17,865 nucleotides of DNA from JANQUM01 sp047630355 (GCA_047630355.1 JBLHXN010000068.1:1-17865); one strand, 5' to 3'; counted from the stretch's first letter, positions 7,092 through 14,863 are shown. The notes: generated from the letters alone by a model not told the origin. A program made the numbers and translations.

Positions 7092-8144
7092 ATGAAAAGA
7101 CTACTCTTAATAGAAGACCACCTCGAAATTCGAGAAAATACTTCCGAAATTCTTGAGTTGGACGGCTACGAAGTTCTTACCGCCGAAAACGGTAAAATTG
7201 GCGTTGATAAAGCCATCAAAGAAGTGCCCGATTTAATTATTTGCGATATTATGATGCCCGTGCTTGATGGCTACGGCGTGTTACATTTGCTTTCCCGTAA
7301 CCCGAAAACTAACGAAATACCGTTTATTTTTTTGACCGCAAAAGCCGACCGTTCCAATTTACGAAAAGGCATGGAAATGGGAGCTGATGACTATATCACC
7401 AAACCGTTTGAAGACGTAGAATTACTCAACGCTGTTCAAAGTCGATTGCGGAAAAGCGAACTCGCCAAGAACAAGTACGCCAATAATATTTCTGGTTTAG
7501 ACAATTTGGTAAAAGATGCCGGAGGCGAAGAAGAGCTCCGCAAACTAACTGAAAAGCGGGAACGCAGAAATTATAAAAAGAAGAGCGAGATTTTTCGGGA
7601 AGGAGACTTCCCGTTTCATCTTTATTATATAGAAAAGGGCCGGATAAAAACTTACAAAACCAACGATGACGGCAAAGAACTCATCATCAGTCTTTATGGT
7701 GAGGGTCAGTTTTTTGGTTTCAATAGTTTGTTGGTAGAAGAAACTTACGCAGAATCTGCCGCCGCTCTCGAAGATTGCGAATTATCGCTCATTCCGAAGT
7801 CGGAGTTCTTTACGTTGTTGTACCAAAACCACCAAGTTTCTAAAATTTTCATTCAACTTCTCACTGATAACATCAAAGAGAACGAAGAACAGCTCATTCG
7901 ATTGGCTTACAACTCCGTACGAAAAAGAATAGCAGAGGCTCTTGTCAAGTTTTTTGAACAAGCCAACGTCAAAATGAGCGAAGGTATGAAAATTAGCCGA
8001 GAAGACTTGTCAAACGTAGCCGGAACATCTTTAGAAACCGCAATCCGTACACTTTCGGATTTCAAAGAAGAAGGATTGGTAGAAACTTCAGGGGGGGAAA
8101 TCAAAATAAGCGACTTCGCTAAACTCCAAAATTTAAGAAATTAA
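7092..8144 (+). CDS. Response regulator with Crp/Fnr-type output: receiver + cNMP-binding fold + HTH_Crp
   Basis: A 350-aa protein. Its receiver domain (about 2-120) has E8/D9, phosphoacceptor D52 in CDIMMP, T82 and K104, all residues needed for phosphotransfer. After a basic linker, residues about 158-240 form a cNMP_binding beta-roll, and about 265-345 carry an HTH_Crp. The recognition helix SLETAIR (313-319) keeps E315 and R319, the pair that in CRP and FNR reads the TGA/TCA half-site. The position of CRP Arg180 is Leu, as a hydrophobic residue is in FNR. No Fnr-type cysteine cluster is seen, so redox input should come from the partner kinase. It is in effect a FixJ receiver fused to a FixK effector. 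Predicted targets are the TGAY-N4-RTCA boxes near ccoNO, ccoI and its own operon. Confidence 0.94.
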   Translation: MKRLLLIEDHLEIRENTSEILELDGYEVLTAENGKIGVDKAIKEVPDLIICDIMMPVLDGYGVLHLLSRNPKTNEIPFIFLTAKADRSNLRKGMEMGADDYITKPFEDVELLNAVQSRLRKSELAKNKYANNISGLDNLVKDAGGEEELRKLTEKRERRNYKKKSEIFREGDFPFHLYYIEKGRIKTYKTNDDGKELIISLYGEGQFFGFNSLLVEETYAESAAALEDCELSLIPKSEFFTLLYQNHQVSKIFIQLLTDNIKENEEQLIRLAYNSVRKRIAEALVKFFEQANVKMSEGMKISREDLSNVAGTSLETAIRTLSDFKEEGLVETSGGEIKISDFAKLQNLRN

Positions 8145-8169
8145 TCGTAAGATTGGCTTGAGCTAGAAC

Positions 8170-8195
8170 TGTCAAATGACATGTTAACAAGTCAT
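8170..8195. repeat. Imperfect palindrome, possible operator, after the response regulator gene
   Basis: ATGACATGTT/AACAAGTCAT (8176-8195) pairs at 9 of 10 positions about its centre, and TGTCAaaTGACA (8170-8181) is a second overlapping palindrome using the same TGAC arm. It starts 26 bp after the response regulator stop and about 84 bp before the start of the next gene. The half-sites resemble the TGAC/GTCA of the Crp-type boxes, but spacing is 10 rather than 4, so it is not the same kind of site. There is no T-run, so it is not an intrinsic terminator. It may be an operator for the gene starting at 8279. Confidence 0.4.
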
Positions 8196-8278
8196 AAATA
8201 ATAATTCTGTCCCTTTTCGGTAACAAAGAAGCACTTTGGCCGTCTAAAAGACAGAACAAACTTAAAACACAATAACAG

Positions 8279-8866
8279 ATGAGACTTAAATAAATTTTAG
8301 GGTTAGTATTATTCACCTTTCTAAGTGTAGGCATTTCTCAGGCACAGGGCGTAGATATCGCCAGCTTATTTGATAAAGCGGTGAACTTGCAAGGTAAAGG
8401 AGATAATAAAGCGTTTGGTTACGCCCTCTCAATGGCAACTAATGCTTTAGAAACAGAAGGTAAGACGAGTAAAACAGATTTTGCTTTTAAGATGCTTGGT
8501 CAGGTTGGCGTTTTGAAAAAAATGCTTCCGATGGCAAGTAAAGGAATGGTAAAACAAGAACCTTTACAGAAAGTTGTCAGCACGATAAAAGTATTAATTG
8601 GAGCCAACAAAATCAACAGTATGCTTGGTGGTAGTGGTAGCCTGATTGGCAAAGCAGCTGGTCTGAGAAGTAACTTAGGATTAATAAAAATGGGAATGTC
8701 AGCACTTGGTGGTGGCTGTCAGCAAGATAAACTTAGTTCGCTAATTGGCTCAGCAATGAGTAGTGTCGATTTATTAGAAAAAGGTGGTTTTGCGGCAAAA
8801 AAAGCCGAACCCACTCTAAAAACGCAACTCAGCGGAATCATGGATTTAGCTAAAGGATTGTTGTAA
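8279..8866 (+). pseudogene. Small secreted Gly/Leu-rich protein gene with an in-frame stop in its signal peptide
   Basis: Reading from ATG 8279 gives M-R-L-K, then TAA at 8291-8293, then in the same frame ILGLVLFTFLSVGISQAQ, a clear signal-peptide core and cleavage site, then about 170 residues open to the TAA at 8864-8866. One base change (AAA to TAA) in a typical MRLKK start explains this. Downstream, the only acceptable start is GTG at 8381, which would lose the signal peptide; ATT at 8294 would be a very rare start. The mature part is predicted alpha-helical, rich in Gly, Leu, Lys and Met, with a single Cys in GGGCQQ. I do not recognise the family. The intact remainder suggests a recent mutation, a sequencing error, or use of an unusual start. 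Confidence 0.65.
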
Positions 8867-8880
8867 AAATCAAAGTATAT

Positions 8881-8924
8881 AAAAAGTCAGCCCGTTACGA
8901 TAATTCGTAACGGGCTGACTTTTT
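8881..8924. terminator. Bidirectional rho-independent terminator
   Basis: Arms 8881-8900 and 8905-8924 are perfectly complementary over 20 bp with a TAAT loop. The stem starts with AAAAA and ends with TTTTT, giving a T-run on either strand after a GC-rich core (GTCAGCCCGTTACGA). It lies between the 3' ends of the convergent genes ending at 8866 (plus) and 8942 (minus). Confidence 0.93.
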
Positions 8925-8941
8925 ATAGTACCAACTTTCAT

Positions 8942-9493
8942 TCAAATTGAATTCATCGGAATCTTGTTATTATAGTCCCAAAACGCTGATACATTCACAG
9001 TCTTCCATTGCCCGTCAACTTTTTCCATTAGTCTGATCTCCTTGCTTTGCAGATAGTACGATTGGTTCCTATCGCTGTTGAATTGATCCCAGGTAACGTG
9101 AGCAGCGTTATTTCCGTAAAACTTGAAATTCATATTTTTTCGCACAACAACCGGGTGGCTACTTGTACCTTCGGGCTCAGGCTCAGCTGGGTTTTCCTTA
9201 ATGAATTTACCTAGATTCTTATTAATATCGTCCCATCCAACAGAGGCGTCAAATGTGCCGTCGGCATTACTCCAAACTTGATTAGCATATTCAGCGTGAA
9301 CGAATTTATCTTGCCAGCAATCGTAATCTCGTCGGAAGAAACAGTCTGTTTCGGCTTCGATAACGGATAATATTAATTGCTTTTCACTTAATACTTCTTT
9401 AAAGTGTACATCCTTGTTGGGGTAACTAGAAGAACTACAAGCAGCAAAGAATATAGCTACAAGACACAGAACGGATTTAGTTATTATTTTCAT
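8942..9493 (-). CDS. SnoaL/NTF2-like lipoprotein of unknown function
   Basis: A 183-aa protein with a lipoprotein signal (MKIITKSVLCLVAIFFAAC, lipobox FAAC, C19) followed by a Ser-rich linker, so it should be lipid-anchored in the cell envelope. The mature part (about 35-180) has the order of a DUF4440/SnoaL-like alpha+beta fold: helix EKQLILSVIEAETDCFFRRDYDCW, a short helix QDKFVHAEYANQVW, GWDDINKNLGKFI, then strands ending VTWDQFNSD and IRLMEKVDGQWKTVNVSAFWDY. In this fold the late strand before the terminal W-containing strand usually closes a ligand cavity. Catalytic residues cannot be assigned. It is a single-gene unit between a terminator and a divergent MarR operon. Confidence 0.8.
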   Translation of the reverse strand: MKIITKSVLCLVAIFFAACSSSSYPNKDVHFKEVLSEKQLILSVIEAETDCFFRRDYDCWQDKFVHAEYANQVWSNADGTFDASVGWDDINKNLGKFIKENPAEPEPEGTSSHPVVVRKNMNFKFYGNNAAHVTWDQFNSDRNQSYYLQSKEIRLMEKVDGQWKTVNVSAFWDYNNKIPMNSI

Positions 9494-9729
9494 TGTGATA
9501 GCTGTTTAAGATTAACAAAGTCTGAGGCTGCGTGGTAGTAGCTATCTTCAAGAATAAATGTTGTACTAAATATAAGCATATAATATAACTATATCAATAT
9601 AAAATTTAATAATTTATATTTTTCTTAAGTTTTGTCATCGTCGTAATTTCGTCTAAACTATATATTTGTGAAATTCAGCAACTTTAAGATACACCTACCT
9701 AATCTCACTTCTCAAATTTTCATTTGTAC
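9494..9729. promoter_or_regulatory. Divergent intergenic region, AT-rich, with a likely marR promoter
   Basis: Between the lipoprotein gene (minus) and the MarR gene (plus). For the plus strand, TATATTTG at 9659-9666 matches the TAnnTTTG -7 consensus and TTTG at 9631-9634 is a possible -33 box, although the 24-bp spacer is longer than usual. The stretch 9550-9625 is very AT-rich. I see no clear MarR-type palindromic operator and no convincing promoter for the lipoprotein gene. Confidence 0.4.
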
Positions 9730-10161
9730 ATGACGCAATCAGACCAACGGTCTTATTTTTTTAAAATTGACACAACTATCAAGCGTATTCGTAGTTTTAT
9801 GCAAAAGGGGTTGCACGACGCCGGAATTGATTTGACCGTAGATCAGTGGGTAGTTATTGACCACATAAAGCCAATGCCCGGAATAAGTCAGAATGATTTG
9901 GCAACTTCTACTGCGAAGGATGCTCCCACAATTACCCGAATATTAGACTTACTGGCACAAAAAGCACTGGTTGAACGAAAAACAAGTGAATGTGATCGTC
10001 GGAAATTCAACATTTACTTAACCAAAAAAGGCGAAGATTTATACGAAGAAGCATTCAAAATAATTGGCGAGGCCCGGCAAAAATCCTGGGAGAACCTGAC
10101 CGACAACGATTACGACGAACTCGTGCGAATCATGGACACTATTTACGAAAACATTACTTAA
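9730..10161 (+). CDS. MarR-family transcriptional regulator
   Basis: A 143-aa protein from ATG 9730 (an in-frame TTG 6 bp earlier is unlikely to be the start). It has the MarR layout: N-terminal dimerisation helices (about 8-30), a winged helix (about 35-105) with LTVDQWVVIDHI, recognition helix region DAPTITRILDLLAQK, and the wing ERKTSECDRRKFNIYLTKKG where D89-R90-R91 are the conserved wing residues, then C-terminal dimer helices. C88 sits next to the wing and is the only cysteine, so an oxidation sensor role is possible but not shown. Its stop overlaps the start of the dehydrogenase gene (TAATG), so the two are translationally coupled. It probably regulates that operon. Confidence 0.92.
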   Translation: MTQSDQRSYFFKIDTTIKRIRSFMQKGLHDAGIDLTVDQWVVIDHIKPMPGISQNDLATSTAKDAPTITRILDLLAQKALVERKTSECDRRKFNIYLTKKGEDLYEEAFKIIGEARQKSWENLTDNDYDELVRIMDTIYENIT

Positions 10162-10895
10162 TGAAATACTTTATCATTACCGGGGCTTCCAAAGGAATTG
10201 GAGCCGGAATAGCCAAAGAACTATTAAAACAAGGAAACACCGTCATCGGAATTTCCCGGAGTAAAAATCCAGAATTGACAAATTTGATTCAACATTCGGT
10301 TGATTTAGCAAATACCGAAACGTTAGAAACTACATTTTCAGAGATTTTACAAACCATAGATTTAGGAAAAGCAACGGGCATTTTTCTCATAAATAATGCA
10401 GGGCTTTTAGCTCCCATGAAGCCAATCCAAAAAGCTTCGGGAAGCGAAATAGCGAAGCATATTAACGTGAACGTCATTGCCCCAATGATTCTTTCATCCG
10501 TTTTTATTCGTGAATTGGCGGAGTTGAATATCCGTAAACGCATTTTGAATATTTCATCGGGAGCGGGAAAAAACCCGTACTTCGGTTGGTCGGCGTATTG
10601 CACCTCAAAAGCGGGAATTGATATGTTTAGCCGCACCGTTTCTGTGGAACAACAAGAAACGAAAAATCCCGTTGAAGTGATTTCTTTCGCTCCCGGAGTG
10701 GTTGATACCGAAATGCAATCCGAGATTCGGGCAACCGACGAGGAAGACTTTATCAACCTTCCCCGCTTCAAAGAAATGCACGAAGCCGGAGTTTTACAAG
10801 ACAGCGATACCGTAGGAAAATTCATCGCCGATTACCTCCAATCCGATCGCTTCGAAGACGGCGGCGTGGTGGATATTCGGGATTTTGATGAGTGA
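10161..10895 (+). CDS. Short-chain dehydrogenase/reductase (SDR), YueD/sepiapterin-reductase-like
   Basis: A 244-aa classical SDR with a Rossmann fold. The cofactor loop is TGASKGIG (7-14), followed by NNAG (78-81), catalytic Ser132 or Ser133 in ISSGAG, and Y146/K150 in YCTSK. After the beta-6 strand, PGVVDTEMQ is as in the family. Basic and serine residues after strand 2 (SRSK, 32-35) suggest NADPH. The overall pattern (IITGASKGIG start, SSGAGKNPYFGWSAYCTSKAG, PGVVDTEMQ) resembles the benzil reductase YueD and sepiapterin-reductase-like group, so the substrate is probably a carbonyl compound, but it cannot be named. The coupled MarR regulator suggests induction by a reactive small molecule. 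Confidence 0.93.
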   Translation: MKYFIITGASKGIGAGIAKELLKQGNTVIGISRSKNPELTNLIQHSVDLANTETLETTFSEILQTIDLGKATGIFLINNAGLLAPMKPIQKASGSEIAKHINVNVIAPMILSSVFIRELAELNIRKRILNISSGAGKNPYFGWSAYCTSKAGIDMFSRTVSVEQQETKNPVEVISFAPGVVDTEMQSEIRATDEEDFINLPRFKEMHEAGVLQDSDTVGKFIADYLQSDRFEDGGVVDIRDFDE

Positions 10896-10925
10896 AATGA
10901 TTTGAATTTAAGGTTTGACAAACTT

Positions 10926-10973
10926 CTGTGCGAATATCTCCGACCGCTCCGACGGCCGGAGATATTCGCACGG
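10926..10973. repeat. Long palindromic hairpin between convergent genes
   Basis: Arms 10928-10942 and 10957-10971 are perfectly complementary over 15 bp (GTGCGAATATCTCCG), extendable by a G-U and a C-G pair to 10926/10973, with a 14-base loop that is itself GC-rich and partly self-complementary. There is no T-run on either strand, so it is not a classical terminator. It lies 31 bp after the SDR stop and 42 bp beyond the pnuC-like stop, and resembles REP/BIME-type elements that stabilise 3' ends. Confidence 0.6.
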
Positions 10974-11014
10974 GCGACTCGTTGTTTCCTGACCGCAGAA
11001 AATGCCATCCTTTT

Positions 11015-11683
11015 TTATTGAGATATTACCGTCTCCTTCAAATACTTCCTCGTCCACGCAATTGCTCCGAAAATGGCAATAATACAGAAAATGGCGTAGA
11101 GCAATGCGTAAACTTTTACGTCTTTGATATAATACAAATACGTCGCGATTAAATCAACGCCCAGCCAGATCCACCACGCTTCTACTTTCTTGCGAATCAG
11201 CATAAATGTCGCCACGATGCTCATCGTGAGAATAAACGAATCAATGTACGGAAAAGCACTTGGTAAGTTAAAAACCAACGGAGCGATTTCGTGCAGGTTC
11301 TTCGCAAATGTTCCCAAAACGAACGTTCCGGCTACGCCAATAATCGCTACAATGCCAATTTGAGGAATTGACAGCTTACTTATCCTCAATTCGTTATTTG
11401 CGTTCGCCTCCAGCTGCTTCGGGAATTTCCATTGCCAAAAACCAATGATATTTGTCACGAAAAAGAACACTTGCAGAAGCATATCAGGATAAAGCTGAAT
11501 CTGATAAAACATCACGAATGCAAGTACAACGTTCAGCAACCCGATTATCCAACTCCAAACGTTTTCTTTTGCCGAGAGCCAAACGGCAATGCCGCCCGTG
11601 AGCGTCGCCCAAAATTCAAGGTGGCTCATATCGTAGCCAAAAACGGTTATGAATGTATTTGTAATATCGAAGAATGGAGGCAT
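11015..11683 (-). CDS. pnuC: PnuC-family nicotinamide-riboside/vitamin transporter
   Basis: A 222-aa membrane protein with about 7 predicted helices. PnuC family features are WLSAKENVWSWIIGLLN (35-51), NIIGFWQW (78-85) and the late helix motif WWIWLGVDLIATYLYY (170-185) with the W..x..D spacing typical of the substrate-binding helix. The family carries out facilitated uptake of nicotinamide riboside, or thiamine in the PnuT group, with trapping by a cytoplasmic kinase. No NadR or thiamine kinase gene is next to it, so the substrate cannot be fixed. It stands alone, convergent with the SDR gene. I looked for a TPP-like leader upstream on the minus strand and saw none. Confidence 0.88.
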   Translation of the reverse strand: MPPFFDITNTFITVFGYDMSHLEFWATLTGGIAVWLSAKENVWSWIIGLLNVVLAFVMFYQIQLYPDMLLQVFFFVTNIIGFWQWKFPKQLEANANNELRISKLSIPQIGIVAIIGVAGTFVLGTFAKNLHEIAPLVFNLPSAFPYIDSFILTMSIVATFMLIRKKVEAWWIWLGVDLIATYLYYIKDVKVYALLYAIFCIIAIFGAIAWTRKYLKETVISQ

Positions 11684-11972
11684 GGGATAATCGTTATTTT
11701 GAAATAGCTTTTAATTTTTTACAACTAGTAAAGTCTTTGTTGTCAGTTCGAGCTTGTCGAGAATCGCTAAGAGGATATTTCCAGCACGCTCAACTAATAG
11801 ACTAATAATACCTATTAAAGTGTTTCGTCCGCAAATTGCTACGTTTTTGTCGCTTTTTTAAACGAAACGATAACATTGAAGTCAGAAACTTGTTTTTTTA
11901 CATGAATTTGATTTCAAAATAGTAGTCATCTACTTAGTTTGCAGCTATCTAACCCTTTCCCCTTAACATAAT
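11684..11972. promoter_or_regulatory. Divergent intergenic region between pnuC-like and peptidase genes
   Basis: A 289-bp spacer. For the peptidase gene on the plus strand, TTTG (11907-11910) and TTAGTTTG (11934-11941) form a plausible promoter with a 23-bp spacer; the -7 box has one mismatch to TAnnTTTG. A copy of a dispersed repeat lies at 11736-11765. The stretch 11770-11900 shows nothing recognisable beyond T-runs. No riboswitch or pnuC promoter is apparent. Confidence 0.35.
11736..11765 (+). repeat. Dispersed REP-like repeat, copy 1
   Basis: TTTGTTGTC-A-G-T-TCGAGC followed by TTGTCGAGAATCG. It shares TTTGTTGTC, TCGAGC and GTCGA in the same order with the reverse complement of 14831-14863. 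Sequences of this kind (GTCAGTTCGAGC...TCGA) are common between genes in Bacteroidetes. The core GAGCTTGTC/TCGAGCTTGTCGA is partly self-complementary. Confidence 0.5.
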
Positions 11973-14756
11973 ATGAAAAAACTTTTGCTCGTATTGCTTT
12001 TAGGCACGTTTACCAATGCCTTTGCTCAAAAACGCCCCCTCTCCCACGCCGATTATGACGGTTGGAAAAGCATCCAAAATACTAAAATTACAAACGACGG
12101 AAAGTGGACTATCTACGAAGAAAATCCGCAGGACGGAGACGGCTCATTAATCTTCTATCCCATGCGGGGCAATCGCTTAGATTCCATAAAGCGTGGACAA
12201 GATATGGAGTTGACGGCTGATGACGCTTTCGCTATTTTCTACATCGTTCCGCCAAAAGATTCGGTGACGGAAGCAAAGCGGAAAAAAGTTAAGAAAGACG
12301 ATATGCCGAAAAAAGCGTTGGGCATTTACGAACTTTCCCGCAATAATTTGACGAAAGTTCCTGACGTGAATTCGTTCAAGATTCCCGAAAAACAAAGCGG
12401 TTGGCTGGCGTATCATTTAGCTCCGCAAAAAGCGGGAAAAGACTCCACGAAAACGGCTAAGAAAATAAAAAAAGAGTCGTCTAAGTTGGGTTCAAAATTG
12501 ATTCTGCAAAACTTGACAACTAATAATACTCAAGCTTTTACGTACGTAACAGGTTATGAATTTCCAAAATACGGCACTCGTCTTGCCTACGTTACCACCG
12601 GAGATGACTCTACACAGAAGGCGGGGGTTTACGTTATTGAGTTAGAAACGGGAACGACCAAACCAGTTTTTCAGGCAAAAGGGAAATTCACAAAACTGAG
12701 CTTTTCGGAAGATGGGAAGCAACTTGCTTTCGTTGCCGATTTGGACACAAATGAAACTACTTTATTACGAAATCCGCAGTTGATGTTTTGGAAAGCGGGA
12801 AATTCGTTAGCAAAGTTAATAGCTGATTCTACGAAAAACCCCGCTCCAAACGGCTGGCTGGTCAGCAGTGATTACAGCCCGAAATTTTCAAAAGACGGTT
12901 CAAAATTGTTCTTCGGTACAATTCCCCGCTATTTAGTAAAAGACACCACCGTACTTGAAGAAGATATTGTGGAAGTTGATATTTGGAATTATCAGGATAC
13001 GCAATTAATGACGCAGCAGTTAGCGAATCTTGACCAAGAGAAAAAACGAAGTTATTTGGCGGTCATGAATACGGTTACAAATGGCACTACGCAACTCGCA
13101 ACGCTCGAAATTCCGCTGACAGATATGGTGGACGAAGGCAACGCTGATTTTGTATTAGCAGGAAGTAATTTGCCGTACTCCAATCAACATTGGGACTGGA
13201 GCGGAACGGGCGACATTTACACCATTTCAACCCGCGACGGTCAGGTAACAAAAGTGGCAACGGCTCAGAAAACGGGTTCGGGTGGCGGCTCGGTTTCGCC
13301 CAAAGGGAAATACGTTTATTGGTACTCTAAGTCTGATACAGCTTGGTTTGCAAATGATGTACGCTCAGGCAAAACGATTCAACTCACGTCTGATACTGGA
13401 TTTTCGGATGCGGCGGAAGATGATCACCCCGATTATCCAAGTCCTTACGGTGTAGCAGGATGGAGCGAAAACGACAATCGGGTATTAATTTACGACCGTT
13501 ACGACATCTGGAGTATTAATCCCGATAAGCCGAGTGACATCGTGAACCTTACCAAAGGAGCGGCTCTAAAAACCCGTTATCGCTACGTCAAATTAGACGA
13601 TGAAGAGCGAAGTATTGACACAGATAAAGCACTACTACTTCACTTATTTGACGAAAAATCAAAGCAGTCGGGTTACGCTCAACTATCAAACGTAACTAAG
13701 CAAATAATCGAACTGGCGAAAAGTGGTGCTGATTATTCACGTAAAGTTTACAAAGCAAAAAAAGCGGGTGATGTGATTTTTACCAAAGAAACTTTTAATG
13801 AATTCCCTGATTTATACGCCGCCGACAACCTAACTTTTTCTAATATTAGAAAACTGTCGGACGTTAATCCGCAGCAAGCAAATATTAATTGGGGAACGGT
13901 TGAAATGGTGAATTGGAAATCGCTAAACGGTGATGATTTAGAAGGTTTACTTTACAAACCCGAAGGCTTCGACCCGACAAAAAAATATCCGATGATTACC
14001 TATTATTACGAAAAAAACTCGGATAATTTATATAGTTATCACGTGCCGCAACCTATCCGGGCGAGTGTAAACTACTCGTATTACGTGAGTAACGGCTACA
14101 TACTTTTTGTACCAGATATCGTTTATCAGGATGGTTATCCGGGTAAAAGTGCTTACGATTGCCTGATGCCCGGCGTGTTGAGTATTCTGGATAAAGGCTT
14201 TGTAGATGAGAAAAAGCTCGGCTTGCAAGGGCACAGTTGGGGTGGCTATCAAAACGCTTATTTGATTACCCAAACCAATCTTTTTGCCGCCGCAGAAGCG
14301 GGTGCTCCGGTAGCCAATATGACGAGTGCCTACGGCGGAATCCGGTGGGATTCGGGTTTATCTCGGCAAGCTCAGTACGAAAGTAATCAAAGCCGCATTG
14401 GCGGAACGTTGTGGGATAAACCCATGCAGTACATCGAGAACTCGCCGCTGTTTTACATTCCAAAAATTGAAACGCCGCTTTTGATGATGCACAATGACGC
14501 CGACGGAGCCGTGCCGTGGTATCAGGGAATTGAAATGTTTATGGGGATGAAACGTCTGGATAAACCCGTTTGGTTATTGAATTACAACGGCGAAAAGCAC
14601 GGACTCACCAAACGGAGAAACCGTAAAGACTGGACGCAACGCATGTCACAATTCTTTGATTATTACTTAAAAGATGCCCCAATACCCGTTTGGATGAAAT
14701 CTGGCGTTCCCGCAGTAAACAAAACACTGGATTATGGCTTTGGCTTGGAAGAGTAA
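11973..14756 (+). CDS. Secreted S9 prolyl-oligopeptidase-family serine peptidase
   Basis: A 927-aa protein with a signal peptide (MKKLLLVLLLGTFTNAFAQ, cleavage after about 19), so probably periplasmic. Residues about 25-640 form an irregular beta-propeller-like region containing WD/PD40-type segments (for example KLSFSEDGKQLAFVAD and SVSPKGKYVYWYS). From about 645 comes an alpha/beta-hydrolase domain with nucleophile S755 in GHSWGG, probable D844 in NDADGAVPW and H876 in GEKHG. Such enzymes cleave oligopeptides, often after proline. A Lys-rich insertion at 103-113 and 158-172 is notable in the N-terminal region. The large size and secreted state match Bacteroidetes S9 peptidases used in peptide nutrition. 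It is a single-gene transcription unit ending near a bidirectional terminator. Confidence 0.94.
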   Translation: MKKLLLVLLLGTFTNAFAQKRPLSHADYDGWKSIQNTKITNDGKWTIYEENPQDGDGSLIFYPMRGNRLDSIKRGQDMELTADDAFAIFYIVPPKDSVTEAKRKKVKKDDMPKKALGIYELSRNNLTKVPDVNSFKIPEKQSGWLAYHLAPQKAGKDSTKTAKKIKKESSKLGSKLILQNLTTNNTQAFTYVTGYEFPKYGTRLAYVTTGDDSTQKAGVYVIELETGTTKPVFQAKGKFTKLSFSEDGKQLAFVADLDTNETTLLRNPQLMFWKAGNSLAKLIADSTKNPAPNGWLVSSDYSPKFSKDGSKLFFGTIPRYLVKDTTVLEEDIVEVDIWNYQDTQLMTQQLANLDQEKKRSYLAVMNTVTNGTTQLATLEIPLTDMVDEGNADFVLAGSNLPYSNQHWDWSGTGDIYTISTRDGQVTKVATAQKTGSGGGSVSPKGKYVYWYSKSDTAWFANDVRSGKTIQLTSDTGFSDAAEDDHPDYPSPYGVAGWSENDNRVLIYDRYDIWSINPDKPSDIVNLTKGAALKTRYRYVKLDDEERSIDTDKALLLHLFDEKSKQSGYAQLSNVTKQIIELAKSGADYSRKVYKAKKAGDVIFTKETFNEFPDLYAADNLTFSNIRKLSDVNPQQANINWGTVEMVNWKSLNGDDLEGLLYKPEGFDPTKKYPMITYYYEKNSDNLYSYHVPQPIRASVNYSYYVSNGYILFVPDIVYQDGYPGKSAYDCLMPGVLSILDKGFVDEKKLGLQGHSWGGYQNAYLITQTNLFAAAEAGAPVANMTSAYGGIRWDSGLSRQAQYESNQSRIGGTLWDKPMQYIENSPLFYIPKIETPLLMMHNDADGAVPWYQGIEMFMGMKRLDKPVWLLNYNGEKHGLTKRRNRKDWTQRMSQFFDYYLKDAPIPVWMKSGVPAVNKTLDYGFGLEE

Positions 14757-14769
14757 CAGTATTAAAAAT

Positions 14770-14863
14770 TAGGAAAGTACTATCAACCTGAGCGAACCGA
14801 GCCGCTAGGCGGTCGAAGACCGCTACGATGACGCCTTCGACTCCGCTCGAGCCGACAACAAAA
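14770..14863. repeat. Dispersed REP-like repeat cluster, copy 2
   Basis: After the peptidase stop, the sequence contains several short self-complementary pieces, such as GCGGTC-gaa-GACCGC, and the segment 14831-14863 whose reverse complement shares TTTGTTGTC, TCGAGC and GTCGA with 11736-11765. The left part (AACCTGAGCGAA...GTCGAAGA) also looks like a diverged copy of the same repeat type carrying a short inserted palindrome. No coding potential is seen. Confidence 0.5.

Noticed and set aside
8176..8195. Palindrome considered as a fourth Crp/Fnr-type box
   Set aside because: The TGAC and GTCA half-sites are separated by 10 bases rather than 4, which does not suit a Crp-type dimer; reported only as a palindrome.
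9724..9729. A TTG start for the MarR gene two codons before the ATG
   Set aside because: The ATG at 9730 is the ordinary start and no ribosome-binding signal favours the TTG.
10289..10825. A 178-codon open frame on the minus strand inside the SDR gene
   Set aside because: The plus-strand SDR has all catalytic motifs over the same stretch, and the antisense product resembles nothing.
11684..11972. Possible TPP, NAD or other riboswitch leader of the pnuC-like gene
   Set aside because: I could not find the conserved riboswitch core sequences on the minus strand, and the region contains a dispersed repeat instead.
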